From an uncultured Chitinophaga sp. (GTDB taxonomy: Bacteria; Bacteroidota; Bacteroidia; Cytophagales; Cyclobacteriaceae), in contig CABHOK010000014.1 of NCBI GenBank assembly GCA_902168205.1, positions 558,001-622,000 of the forward strand: DNA of 64,000 nt, given 5' to 3'. The notes under the pieces are model-generated. The model searched no databases. It saw only the letters and a list, made by a program, of their open reading frames with translations, and was not told the origin of the DNA. Positions 49,647 through 58,534 of this stretch are shown here, piece by piece; positions within the stretch are counted from its first letter, which is position 1, and each line of letters begins with the position of its first letter. The position numbers were made by a program, and so were the translations under genes.

Positions 49647-50633
49647 ATGGAAGCCGTAGCCGTTGAAAAGCACGAAGAACATAAGGAGAAAATAAGAGAA
49701 GTTTATGCCGAAGTAGGTAAAGTGGTGGTGGGCCAGCAATATATGGTGAACCGCCTCATGATCGGTCTCTTTACCAACGGACATATACTTTTGGAAGGTG
49801 TACCAGGTCTTGCCAAAACATTAACGGTAAGTACGCTGGCACAAGTACTGCACCTCGATTTTCAACGCATTCAGTTTACACCGGATCTTCTTCCTGCCGA
49901 CCTTGTGGGTACAATGATCTACAACCAGAAGGATGGAAAGTTTGAAGTAAAGCAAGGGCCTATATTTGCCAACATTATACTGGCTGATGAAATTAACCGC
50001 TCGCCTGCTAAAGTTCAGTCTGCATTACTCGAAGCGATGCAGGAGAAACAAGTAACTATAGGAGAAACAACTTTTAAACTTGATCGTCCGTTCCTTGTAC
50101 TCGCTACACAAAACCCGGTTGACCAGGAAGGAACATACCCGCTGCCGGAAGCACAGGTAGACCGCTTCATGATGAAAGTATATGTTGACTATCCTACCAA
50201 AGATCAGGAGATCGAGATCATGCGCAGGATTTCCAACATGCAGTTCAACTATAAGGTAACAACCATGCTTACGAAAGAGGAAATCTTCTCTATTCGTGAC
50301 CAGGTGAACCGCGTAAAAATCTCCGAATCATTAGAGCGCTATATTATCGAGCTGGTATATGCTACCCGCAGACCGCTTGAATATAAATTGAATGAGCAGG
50401 CTCAATATATACAGTTTGGTGCATCACCGCGTGCCAGTATAAATATGAACCTGGCGGCGAAAGCTGTTGCCTACATGGAAGGCCGTGACTATGTATTGCC
50501 GGAAGACATTAAAGAAGTAGCGCTGGATGTAATGAGTCACCGCATACTTCTGAACTACGAGGCGGAAGCTGACAACGTTAAGCCTTCTGATATTATTAAG
50601 GTTATATTGAATAAGGTGCCGATTAATAAATAG
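49647..50633 (+). CDS. MoxR-family AAA+ ATPase
   Basis: Hexameric AAA+ chaperone-type ATPase of 328 residues. Walker A is EGVPGLAKTLTV, Walker B ILADEINRSPAKVQSALLEAMQE, sensor 1 LATQNPVDQEGTYPLPEAQVDRF, and the C-terminal lid contains FGASPRASINMNLAAKA. MoxR proteins mature partner proteins, usually with VWA and DUF58 genes nearby. None follow here within the next kilobases: a terminator and repeats come straight after, so this copy seems to stand alone. Confidence 0.92.
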   Translation: MEAVAVEKHEEHKEKIREVYAEVGKVVVGQQYMVNRLMIGLFTNGHILLEGVPGLAKTLTVSTLAQVLHLDFQRIQFTPDLLPADLVGTMIYNQKDGKFEVKQGPIFANIILADEINRSPAKVQSALLEAMQEKQVTIGETTFKLDRPFLVLATQNPVDQEGTYPLPEAQVDRFMMKVYVDYPTKDQEIEIMRRISNMQFNYKVTTMLTKEEIFSIRDQVNRVKISESLERYIIELVYATRRPLEYKLNEQAQYIQFGASPRASINMNLAAKAVAYMEGRDYVLPEDIKEVALDVMSHRILLNYEAEADNVKPSDIIKVILNKVPINK

Positions 50634-50665
50634 TGTTTACGTGTTTAGGTGTGTACGTGTTTGTG
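50634..50665. repeat. Octamer tandem repeat (TGTTTAnG)n, locus 2
   Basis: Starts on the base after the MoxR stop codon. Units are TGTTTACG, TGTTTAGG, TGTGTACG and TGTTTGTG. It is the same element as at 43901-43932, in the same orientation. Confidence 0.65.
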
Positions 50666-50702
50666 TTGAAAGACACGGTATAGCTAAATCCAATCTATAT
50701 AG

Positions 50703-50734
50703 AAGCGCAGAAAAGTTATCTGCGCTTTTTTTAT
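50703..50734 (+). terminator. Terminator after the MoxR gene
   Basis: Stem AAGCGCAGA / TCTGCGCTT (50703-50727) followed by a T-run. Confidence 0.85.
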
Positions 50735-51055
50735 TTTCTTCTTCCGGGCCTTTTTGGGCTTTTTCTTTTTTGCGATGCGCTAGCCCACCAGGTTTAAAGT
50801 ATATATAATTTTGTTTCCTGTCGATAAACATCCACAATGTTTTATTACCCCCGCGTTATCTGCTTTAAAAAATCTTGTAAAAATTGTTAAGTCGAAATAA
50901 TTGAAAGGTGTTGATAATCATAGCAGATAGCAAACTTTGGCCCGGTAGCTTTTAAACAAGCGTTAGCAATGCATTATCTACTTAACAATTTCGTAACACA
51001 GGCGTCCGCGTGAGGTAATATTAGAGATAGACCTTTGTGGCAAATAAATTATCTC
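50735..51055. other. Intergenic region upstream of the TonB receptor gene
   Basis: About 320 bases without a credible gene. It is AT-rich, with pyrimidine runs at 50735-50775 and ACCTTTG near 51031. It must carry the promoter of the TonB-receptor gene, but no box fully matches the consensus, and I see no riboswitch. Confidence 0.4.
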
Positions 51056-53812
51056 ATGCGCTCAAAACTTATACTGACTGCATTATTGACCACAATAGCA
51101 TATTTTTCTTTTGGACAGAAAGGAATTATCTCTGGTCACGTTAAAGAAAAGCTTTCTGGTGAGGATGCTATTGGTGCTAACATTGTTATTGATGGAACAT
51201 CTATAGGGGCCACCACGGATATAAGTGGTAAATTCTCCTTTTCAGTTGAAGCAGGTACGTACAAACTGATTACTACATATATAGGTTTCCAAAAATTAAT
51301 TGTCGATAGCCTGGTAGTAAAGGCAGGCGAAGAACTTAAGATTGAATTACAGCTTGATTCTGAAGACCAGCAGCTTCAGGAGGTTGTGATAACAGGTACA
51401 GCGGATAAAACCTCAGAATCATTCTTATTGGTTGAAAGAAAGAATGCTGTAGAGTTTGTACAAAATATAGGTGCAATTGAACTTTCAAGAAAAGGTGTTT
51501 CAAATGCTGAAGCCGCTGTAACGCAAGTTACCGGTGTAAGTAAGCAGGAAGGAGTGAAAAACGTTTTTGTTAGAGGTTTGGGCGATCGCTATAATTCAAC
51601 TTCATTAAATAACCTTCCGTTACCGTCTGAAGATCCCGAGTATAAAAATATAACGCTTGATTTCTTCTCTTCTGATATTATTAACAGCATCGATGTTAAC
51701 AAGACATTCGGTGCTAACATTTTTGGTGATGTAACCGGAGCCAACGTTAATATCGTTTCAAAGCAGTTGTTTGAGGACAGGGAGTTTAAAGTGAATGCTT
51801 CTATCGGAGTGAATTCACAAACTGTTTCACAAGATTTCTATCGCGCAGATGGCGCAAACTTCCTTGGTACTGCAGATCGTAACGTGCCAATCAGTAACCT
51901 GAAAGATTACTCATTCGATCATTCATTTCAACCAAACAAAGTTTCTGGTCCATTGGCTAATTTGAATCTCTCTTTATCTGGCGGAAAAACTTTCAATGTT
52001 GGTCGCAATGTGCTGAGAACATTTATTGTAGGAGCAATGGGTAATGATTACCTCTTCAAGAAAGGACAGGTTCGTCAGGTATCTCCGACTGGCGGTATAC
52101 GTCAGGATTTTGACTATAGCAAGTCAGAATATAATGCATCACAAATTGGCCTTGCAAGCGTGTCTTACGACTTCGGTGAAGGAAATCGTATTTTCTATAA
52201 TACAATGTATATCCACGATAACAAACAATCTGTGGGTAACTATGAAGGCTTTACCGTGAATGGTAATGATGATATATCAGATCCTAATGCTTATAAGAGC
52301 TTTGTCCGAAGACAGCAGCAGAACAACAATACTTTGTTAGTGAACCAGCTCATCTCTGCCATTAATCTGAATGAAAACCTGAAGCTGGATGTTGGTGGTT
52401 CATTCAACGTTGCTCGTGGTGATGAACCAGACAGAAGATCAAGTTTCTATGTATTCGATGGTGATGGATATCGTGTTAACACAAACTCACCTGCATTTAA
52501 CCACAGATTCTATTCTTCATTGAAAGAAAATGATATAGCGGCTAATGCTAGTGTTACCTATAAATTTGATGAAGAGTCTAACAACAAAATTACCATTGGT
52601 TACAATTTCCGCAGTACGAATCGTGACTTCTCTTCAACACAATTCAACTTCGATTTTCCAAGTCCTGCAACAGTATCTGTAGATAATCCAGATGCCTTAT
52701 TTAATCAGCAGTCAATTGACAATGGTACGTTCGAAATGGAGACGGGTCGTGGTACTGGTTCAAAAGCACTGATTCCATTTACCTATACCGGTGACAGAAT
52801 GATTCATGCTGCGATAGCAAATGCTGTGTTTGATGTAACTCCTCAGCTAACAGTGAATGTTGGTGCCCGATATGAAAAAATTCGTCAGGAGGTAGGTTGG
52901 GATACTAACCTGGATGAAAGAAATCCTAATATCCGGAATGATAATACAGAAGTAAGAGAGCCCTCTTATTTTCTGCCCAGCTTAAACATTAAGTATAATA
53001 TATCTGATGATAACATTGTGCGATTGGCTTCAAGCAAGAGCTACACAATGCCTCAGTTTAAAGAAGTGGCCCCGTTCTACTATGAAGATGTTAACGTTTC
53101 AAGTTTCGGTAACCCTAAATTATTACCAGCGGAAAATTTTAACGTTGACTTACGCTATGAGCACTACTTTAAGAATAAGGAGCTGATCGCAGTAACAGTT
53201 TTCTATAAGAGGATTAAGAATGCAATCAACAGAGTTCAGGTTGCGTCTGCGGCAAACGAATTGTCTTATGTTAACACTGGTAACGCAGATGCTGCAGGAG
53301 TTGAGTTAGAGGTTAGAAAAGGTCTGTATACTATCACCAATAAAAATGATAAGAATACTTCATTGGATGTAGGATTGAACGTATCATATCTCTACTCTAA
53401 ACAGGATCTTAAAGATGTACCTACAGATGACCTTGCATTCCAACCTACAAACAAGACATCTGCATTGGAAGGCGCTAGCCCATGGCTTGTAAACTCTGAC
53501 ATTACATTTAATACACAAGGCCAAAAAGGTAGAAGCCTGACGACTGCGCTTGTATTTAACTTCTTCAGCGACAGAATATATTCCATAGGTGCACCTGTTG
53601 GCAACCAACACATCTATGAGAATGGTATACCGAGACTGGATTTTATATCAAAAATTGGACTGAGTGAAAAATTCTCACTGAGTTTGAATGTTCGGAATAT
53701 ACTGAATCCAAATTATCGTCTGACAAAGAAAGTGGATTCAGGCGCTAACGAAATAATCAGTGATTATAGAAAAGGATTAACAACTTCTCTTGGGTTTACC
53801 TATAAATTTTAA
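51056..53812 (+). CDS. TonB-dependent outer-membrane receptor
   Basis: Outer-membrane active transporter of 918 residues from the ATG at 51056 (a TTG at 51035 would place seven residues before the signal peptide MRSKLILTALLTTIAYF). After the signal comes a carboxypeptidase-regulatory-like domain (about 22-110: GIISGHVKEKLSGEDAIGA, GATTDISGKFSF, YIGFQKLIVD), a TonB-box-like LQEVVITG, the plug (about 125-235: VTQVTGVSKQEGVKNVFVRG) and a 22-strand barrel ending in phenylalanine (LGFTYKF). It is not followed by a SusD gene but by a beta-helix lipoprotein, so the pair is of the non-Sus type. The substrate is unknown. Confidence 0.92.
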   Translation: MRSKLILTALLTTIAYFSFGQKGIISGHVKEKLSGEDAIGANIVIDGTSIGATTDISGKFSFSVEAGTYKLITTYIGFQKLIVDSLVVKAGEELKIELQLDSEDQQLQEVVITGTADKTSESFLLVERKNAVEFVQNIGAIELSRKGVSNAEAAVTQVTGVSKQEGVKNVFVRGLGDRYNSTSLNNLPLPSEDPEYKNITLDFFSSDIINSIDVNKTFGANIFGDVTGANVNIVSKQLFEDREFKVNASIGVNSQTVSQDFYRADGANFLGTADRNVPISNLKDYSFDHSFQPNKVSGPLANLNLSLSGGKTFNVGRNVLRTFIVGAMGNDYLFKKGQVRQVSPTGGIRQDFDYSKSEYNASQIGLASVSYDFGEGNRIFYNTMYIHDNKQSVGNYEGFTVNGNDDISDPNAYKSFVRRQQQNNNTLLVNQLISAINLNENLKLDVGGSFNVARGDEPDRRSSFYVFDGDGYRVNTNSPAFNHRFYSSLKENDIAANASVTYKFDEESNNKITIGYNFRSTNRDFSSTQFNFDFPSPATVSVDNPDALFNQQSIDNGTFEMETGRGTGSKALIPFTYTGDRMIHAAIANAVFDVTPQLTVNVGARYEKIRQEVGWDTNLDERNPNIRNDNTEVREPSYFLPSLNIKYNISDDNIVRLASSKSYTMPQFKEVAPFYYEDVNVSSFGNPKLLPAENFNVDLRYEHYFKNKELIAVTVFYKRIKNAINRVQVASAANELSYVNTGNADAAGVELEVRKGLYTITNKNDKNTSLDVGLNVSYLYSKQDLKDVPTDDLAFQPTNKTSALEGASPWLVNSDITFNTQGQKGRSLTTALVFNFFSDRIYSIGAPVGNQHIYENGIPRLDFISKIGLSEKFSLSLNVRNILNPNYRLTKKVDSGANEIISDYRKGLTTSLGFTYKF

Positions 53813-53833
53813 GGATGCAGCAACCGTTTCAAG

Positions 53834-53897
53834 GATCAGTCTCTCTTAATAATTTGATAACAATGCTTTGCAGCATAGTTAATATCTGAGACTGATC
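53834..53897 (+). promoter_or_regulatory. Long-range stem between receptor and lipoprotein genes
   Basis: GATCAGTCTC (53834-53843) and GAGACTGATC (53888-53897) are perfect inverted repeats around a 44-base loop that contains the smaller hairpin TGC-TTTGCA-GCA. There is no T-run right after. It could stabilise mRNA or set unequal expression of the two genes. Confidence 0.45.
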
Positions 53898-53962
53898 TTT
53901 GAGCCCAGTTTCAAATGAACTTTAGTTCTCCTAAAAAACTTTAAACTAAACTCTTTTTAAAA

Positions 53963-55165
53963 ATGAAAATGCTTAAGAATTATCTGAGCTATCTATTGAT
54001 GATCTCAGCAGTTTTAGCCTTCTCTAGCTGCTCTGATGACGATGATGATGACACAACTCAAACCGCTGATGGCAAAATAGAAAATCAGGATGATATAGAT
54101 TTAGTGGTTGACAAGCTTCAGGGCGAAATCACAGGTGATATCACGCTTGCAGCTAATAAAAACTGGATCTTGACTGGTCCGCTGGTAGTTAGTGCCGGAG
54201 CTAAATTGACTATCGAAGCAGGAACAACTATCAAAGCCACTGCAGGTGGAACCAACGTTTATATTGCTGTTGAAAAAGATGCTGAAATTCAAGCAGTAGG
54301 TACAGCATCAGCTCCTATTAAAATTACTTCATCAGCTACATCTCCTGAAGCTGGTGACTGGGGTGGTTTACTCCTGATGGGTAATGCAACAATCACTGGT
54401 GGTCAGTCTGCTGTAACAGAAGTTGTTGACTTTATCTACGGTGGAAGTGATGATGCCGACGATTCTGGAAACATTGATTATCTGATTTTGGAATACACGG
54501 GTGCTCGTATCAACGGTGAGAAAGAATTCAATGGTCTTACTCTGTACGGTGTAGGTTCAGGAACCTCAATCAGCAACGTTGCTGTATTCTATGGTGATGA
54601 TGACGCTTTCGAATGGTTTGGTGGAACCGTAAGCATAACCAACGCTCTTGCTATCAATGCTAAAGATGATATGTTCGACTGGACTCAAGGCTGGAAAGGT
54701 ACTGCTACTAACCTTTACGGAAAGCGTGAACTTGGTTTCGATGCAGTAACTGCAGATCCTCGTGGTCTTGAAGGTGATGGTAACCTCGATGGCTTGACCC
54801 CTTCTTTAACGCCACAGTCAAACCCTACAATAACTAATCTTACTATCGTAAATAACTCTACAGTTGCTGATGGTATGGTTGATGTGGTTAAAATCAGAAG
54901 AGGTAGCTCTGCTACTGTTACAAATGCAAACGTAATTTTCTCTGCCAACACTCCAGCTCCTGGCGATTTCGTAGATCTTACTGATTCTGCTGGTGATGCA
55001 GCCGGTACAACTTCAGTTAACATCTCTGGTACAGGCGCTAACCTTAACACAAGCGATAATAAGCCAGGTGCAAACAACGGAACAATAACAATCCCTGCAA
55101 ATGCAAATACTGGTGTAGCTAATCCTGCTACTTTATTCTCTTGGACTGGATATACATCTTTCTAA
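53963..55165 (+). CDS. Beta-helix lipoprotein paired with the TonB receptor
   Basis: Lipoprotein of 400 residues. The signal peptide ends in FSSC with the lipid cysteine at 23, followed by Ser and six aspartates, a pattern similar to the lipoprotein export signal that sends proteins to the Bacteroidota cell surface. The mature part shows the repetitive short strands of a right-handed beta-helix (GDITLAANKNWILTGPLVV, KLTIEAGTTIKATAGG, TSISNVAVFYGDDDAFEWFGG), ending ATLFSWTGYTSF. Together with the receptor gene 150 bases upstream it suggests a surface binding/uptake pair. The codon choice (few ATA, regular GGT/GCT) suggests high expression. The ligand is unknown. Confidence 0.85.
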   Translation: MKMLKNYLSYLLMISAVLAFSSCSDDDDDDTTQTADGKIENQDDIDLVVDKLQGEITGDITLAANKNWILTGPLVVSAGAKLTIEAGTTIKATAGGTNVYIAVEKDAEIQAVGTASAPIKITSSATSPEAGDWGGLLLMGNATITGGQSAVTEVVDFIYGGSDDADDSGNIDYLILEYTGARINGEKEFNGLTLYGVGSGTSISNVAVFYGDDDAFEWFGGTVSITNALAINAKDDMFDWTQGWKGTATNLYGKRELGFDAVTADPRGLEGDGNLDGLTPSLTPQSNPTITNLTIVNNSTVADGMVDVVKIRRGSSATVTNANVIFSANTPAPGDFVDLTDSAGDAAGTTSVNISGTGANLNTSDNKPGANNGTITIPANANTGVANPATLFSWTGYTSF

Positions 55166-55182
55166 GTAAAGTATAGTTTCTT

Positions 55183-55217
55183 AAAAAACCACTTCCAATT
55201 AGGGAGTGGTTTTTTTG
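55183..55217 (+). terminator. Terminator after the beta-helix lipoprotein gene
   Basis: A-run, arm ACCACTTCC, loop AATTA, arm GGGAGTGGT, then seven Ts: a classical intrinsic terminator for the receptor-lipoprotein transcript. Confidence 0.88.
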
Positions 55218-55306
55218 TATTCTTTATTTGCTTTAACAATCCAGGTAGTGACAATACTTGCTTACGATAGATAGTTGAGAGAAGATCCCTGATTGATATA
55301 AAGTAA

Positions 55307-55515
55307 ATGCTGAGATTAATTGTAGTAATTTTTCTTGCTCATGTTTCATCCGATGCGCTATCACAAGATGCAGACAGCTTGAAATGCTGGAGTGGTAAGG
55401 ACAAATTGAAATGGAGTGATTTTAGGGTGAGATTCCTGATAGAGCTGATAGTCTGTATTTGAGTGCGGCTACTGCGTATAGGTTAATAGCTATTCCAGCA
55501 AGTTATATATGTCTA
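55307..55515 (+). pseudogene. Frameshifted, truncated exported-protein gene remnant
   Basis: An ATG at 55307 opens a signal-peptide-like start (MLRLIVVIFLAHVSSDALSQ), then SLKCWSGKDKLKWSDFR, and the frame runs to a TGA at 55460-55462. Moving back one base after the Arg codon (at about 55426) restores a sensible continuation: GEIPDRADSLYLSAATAYRLIAIPAS. The W-x-x-x-x-L-x-W-x-D-F-x-G pattern is typical of a Bacteroidota exported family (DUF922-like, tentative). The reading then degenerates before the convergent gene. So this is a decayed gene with a one-base deletion and a lost C-terminal part. Confidence 0.7.
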
Positions 55516-55534
55516 TTTAGAGTTTTGCTAGTAG

Positions 55535-56233
55535 TTAATTCACCCTCCGCTGCCTTTCCTTATGTAACTCCGTAACTTTTTTAATCTGCTCGCCAGCGAG
55601 TGCTACGGAGTCTTGATCGAGTTTGTTCTTTTCTATTTTCTTTAGCAGCAGCTCGTTTTCGAGTTTGTTGTTCGCGAGTGCTTTTTCGAGTTGGATTTTT
55701 TCGCGCTTGTTGTCTTCGATTTTGGTGAGTAATGTTTTGTTCTCATTCACAAGTCGCTGCTTTTGTTTTTCAACAGCTTGGTAGGCGCGATTCGTTTCAT
55801 CGATCTGTACCTGAATTTTGTCGCGATAAAATTTCACGCCAAAGTCGTAGAGCATCTTTTCAAGTTCTTTACTTACTGCTGCAGCATCGTCAGCTGGCCA
55901 AGCGGATGTTTTAATGCCGATCCATGTTGTTGAAGTTTTTCCATTGTCTTTTACAACCGCGAAGACAGGATTTGTGTAAGTGCGGCTGTTGATGACTGGC
56001 TCTGCTAATATCAGAATACCTTCGCTTTGTTTTGGCTTTCCATAAATTTTTAGAAATTTGACGAAGGAGGTGTTCACATCACTCAGTGTTCCTTCCAATT
56101 CTACTGCATAACCTTCCGCTACTTCTCCCTTAACGTTGGAGTTTTCTTTTTTTACTTTTACCGTCTGAGCTGACATTGATAGCGTACTGAACAGCAGCCA
56201 TGTTATCAGTGTAAACCTTTTTGTAACGAACAT
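55535..56233 (-). CDS. Exported coiled-coil hypothetical protein
   Basis: Protein of 232 residues with a signal peptide (about 1-22, ending SMSAQT). The globular part (about 25-140) is mixed strand and helix (YAVELEGTLSDVNTSFVKFLKIYG, PVFAVVKDNGKTSTTWIGIK). The last 90 residues form a charged coiled coil (VEKQKQRLVNENKTLLTKIED, IQLEKALANNKLENELLLKKI). I do not recognise a named family. The long coiled coil suggests self-association or a structural envelope role. It is alone on its strand, next to the gene remnant. Confidence 0.72.
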   Translation of the reverse strand: MFVTKRFTLITWLLFSTLSMSAQTVKVKKENSNVKGEVAEGYAVELEGTLSDVNTSFVKFLKIYGKPKQSEGILILAEPVINSRTYTNPVFAVVKDNGKTSTTWIGIKTSAWPADDAAAVSKELEKMLYDFGVKFYRDKIQVQIDETNRAYQAVEKQKQRLVNENKTLLTKIEDNKREKIQLEKALANNKLENELLLKKIEKNKLDQDSVALAGEQIKKVTELHKERQRRVN

Positions 56234-56277
56234 GTTTAAGTATAGTTAAATTATAGGGCATCAAAACTAAATAAAAA

Positions 56278-57195
56278 TTGAGTTCAAAAAATATATTAAT
56301 CACAGGGGCCTCCGGATCGATCGGAAAAAGATTAACGCAATTACTACTTGATCAGGGATATCAGGTATCACATTTGAGTCGTAATCACCAACGGAGTAAA
56401 GCAAGAATATATTTGTGGGATATAAATAAAAAACAAATTGATCCGCATGCCTTCGAAGGAATAGACACCATCATTCATCTCGCAGGTGCAGGTATAGCAG
56501 AAAAACCCTGGACAGATGAACGTAAATGGGAGATACTGAAGAGCAGAACGGAATCGACCAAGTTGCTGTTTGAAGAGCTGCGTAATCACAAACATGCTGT
56601 AACCACTTTTATATCGGCTTCAGCAATCGGCTACTATGGCTTCGAAGACAATGAAAAACTTTACAAAGAGAATGATGAATCGGGAACGGATTTTCTTGCA
56701 AATGTAGTACGACAGTGGGAAGCGGAGATCGATCGCATAGCAGAGTTAAACATTCGTGTCGTGAAGATCAGAATAGGTATTGTATTGGATGCAAACCATG
56801 GTGCGCTGAGAGAACTTGTCAAGCCCGTTAAATACTATGCGGGTGCACCGCTGGGCACGGGCGATCAGTATGTAAGCTGGATTCATCTCGATGATCTTGT
56901 AGCTATATTTATAAAAGCCTTGCAGGATGAAACGATGCAAGGTGCTTATAACGGTGTAGCGCCAAATCCGGTAACCAACCGCGACCTTACAAAAGCAATA
57001 GCCACTCAGTTGAATAAGCCGCTCTTCCTTCCTGCTGTGCCAGAGTTTATACTAAAGATATTGCTGGGCGAAATGGCTAGTCTTGTATTGAAAGGCAATA
57101 AAGTCTCCTCAGAAAAGATACAGCAGGCTGGATTAAAATTTCAATATGAAAACGTGGAGCAGGCATTAGCGAACCTTCTTCCCAAGAAAATATAG
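56278..57195 (+). CDS. TIGR01777 family NAD(P)-dependent epimerase-like protein
   Basis: Extended short-chain dehydrogenase of 305 residues (SDR39U1/YfcH type). The Rossmann motif is NILITGASGSIGKRLTQLL, the active-site part is FISASAIGYYG, and the C-terminal DUF1731-like region reads PLFLPAVPEFILKILLGEMASLVLKGNKV. The start is TTG at 56278; there is no usable ATG upstream in frame. Function of the family is unclear; it is related to nucleotide-sugar epimerases. It starts 44 bases from the divergent coiled-coil gene. Confidence 0.9.
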   Translation: MSSKNILITGASGSIGKRLTQLLLDQGYQVSHLSRNHQRSKARIYLWDINKKQIDPHAFEGIDTIIHLAGAGIAEKPWTDERKWEILKSRTESTKLLFEELRNHKHAVTTFISASAIGYYGFEDNEKLYKENDESGTDFLANVVRQWEAEIDRIAELNIRVVKIRIGIVLDANHGALRELVKPVKYYAGAPLGTGDQYVSWIHLDDLVAIFIKALQDETMQGAYNGVAPNPVTNRDLTKAIATQLNKPLFLPAVPEFILKILLGEMASLVLKGNKVSSEKIQQAGLKFQYENVEQALANLLPKKI

Positions 57196-57222
57196 TATAT
57201 ATAGCAGAAATTGTGGTTTGCT

Positions 57223-57810
57223 TCAGAATGGTTTGTTCATGACAAACTCCTGCTGTAAAAATCGCTCGCGCGGAGCGAGCTCACGTTGCTTTAATTTTTC
57301 GGGGAGGTTATCTGGATCGCCCGGATAGCCTACCGCTATAAATACACCTACATCATATAGGTTGGGTATATTGAAGCTTTCAACTGCTTTCAGGTGATTA
57401 AAGCCGGCCATTTGTCGAACCTGTAATCCCATCTCAACAGCCTGTAGCGATAGAAATGAATTGGCTCCGCCCAGGTCGTACATGGCGTGCGCGTTGGCAC
57501 TGCCGTAGGTAGTAAATTCTTTTCGTGCCAGACTCAGTATAAGAAGTGGTGCATCTTTAACCCAGATTTTATTGCCTTCGTTGAGACACTCAAACATTTT
57601 ATTCCAAAGTTCGGGTTGCTCTTGCGTTGCGTAAATATATACCCACGGTTGCTCGTTGCTGCTGGATGGAGCCCAACGCGTAGCCTCGAATAGCGAGCAG
57701 ATCTTATCCGCGGCAATAGGCTCGTTTGAAAAAGCACGTATGCTCCTGCGCTTTTTTATCAGTTCCAGAACCGGGTGTTCTATGCTGGACGATTTTTCCA
57801 TTGCTGACAT
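57223..57810 (-). CDS. Nitroreductase family flavoprotein
   Basis: FMN-dependent NAD(P)H oxidoreductase of about 195 residues. ELIKKRRSIRAFSNEPI is the conserved FMN-binding N-terminus with the two arginines, EATRWAPSSSNEQPWVYIYA the dimer/FMN region, and LGGANSFLSLQAVEMGLQVRQMAGF the second FMN part; GVFIAVGYPG is near the end. ATG at 57810 is preferred over a TTG at 57825. Physiological substrate unknown. It converges with the epimerase gene. Confidence 0.9.
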   Translation of the reverse strand: MSAMEKSSSIEHPVLELIKKRRSIRAFSNEPIAADKICSLFEATRWAPSSSNEQPWVYIYATQEQPELWNKMFECLNEGNKIWVKDAPLLILSLARKEFTTYGSANAHAMYDLGGANSFLSLQAVEMGLQVRQMAGFNHLKAVESFNIPNLYDVGVFIAVGYPGDPDNLPEKLKQRELAPRERFLQQEFVMNKPF

Positions 57811-57966
57811 GCTGTTTACGGTCAAAGTTACACATTCTCGTAACCACCAAACAACATGGTTACAACAGTGGTTCTTAACAGGTGCTCTATTCAGGCCATG
57901 ATCGTGGCATTCATGGATTTATAAAATATTTGTAAACTTGTTACCAACCGTAAAAGGATTTATAAG

Positions 57967-58473
57967 ATGCTCCGGTACACAACCACCATTTTAAAATTTA
58001 ACAAGAAGGGAGAAAAGTCGGGCTGGGTTTACATTGAGATCAGCGAAAGTCAGGCTCACAAGCTTAAACCCGACACACGCGTTTCGTTTCGTGTGAAAGG
58101 TGTGCTGGACAGATACGCCTTTGAGAAAGTAGCTTTGTTGCCGATGGGCGATGGATCTTTTATTATGCCGATCAATGCCACGATGCGAAAAGCTACAGGT
58201 AAAAAAGAAGGCGATAAGGTAAAGATTGAAATGGAGTTGGACGAACGCAAGCTGACACTGTCGCCTGACCTGATGAAGTGTTTGAAAGAAGAACCGGAAT
58301 CACTCGCGTTCTTTAAATCCCTGACGATGTCGCATCAGGTTTATTTCAGCAAATGGATTGAGAGCGCCAAGACGAGTGCTACAAAAACAAAACGTATTGT
58401 AATGGCATTGGCTGCCTTCAGCAAAAAACAAGGCTATTCGGAAATGATACGTGAAAACAAAAACAAGTTCTAG
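57967..58473 (+). CDS. DUF1905/YdeI (OmdA-associated) family protein
   Basis: Cytoplasmic protein of 168 residues with two parts: an N-terminal DUF1905 barrel (about 1-95: SGWVYIEISESQAHKLKPDTRVSFRVKGVLD, PMGDGSFIMPINATMRKATGKKEGDKV) and a C-terminal YdeI/OmdA helical domain (about 105-165: FKSLTMSHQVYFSKWIESAKTSATKTKRI). Function is unknown. It is a single gene, divergent from the nitroreductase, and ends at a long hairpin shared with acs. Confidence 0.87.
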   Translation: MLRYTTTILKFNKKGEKSGWVYIEISESQAHKLKPDTRVSFRVKGVLDRYAFEKVALLPMGDGSFIMPINATMRKATGKKEGDKVKIEMELDERKLTLSPDLMKCLKEEPESLAFFKSLTMSHQVYFSKWIESAKTSATKTKRIVMALAAFSKKQGYSEMIRENKNKF

Positions 58474-58492
58474 TAGCGGCTATATATAGCAT

Positions 58493-58528
58493 AGGTGTTA
58501 CAATAGAATGCGATCTACTGTAACACCT
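58493..58528. terminator. Bidirectional terminator between YdeI-like gene and acs
   Basis: Arms AGGTGTTACAATAGA and TCTACTGTAACACCT form a long stem with one bulge, loop ATGCGA, between convergent genes. Confidence 0.75.
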
Positions 58529-58534
58529 GTATAT

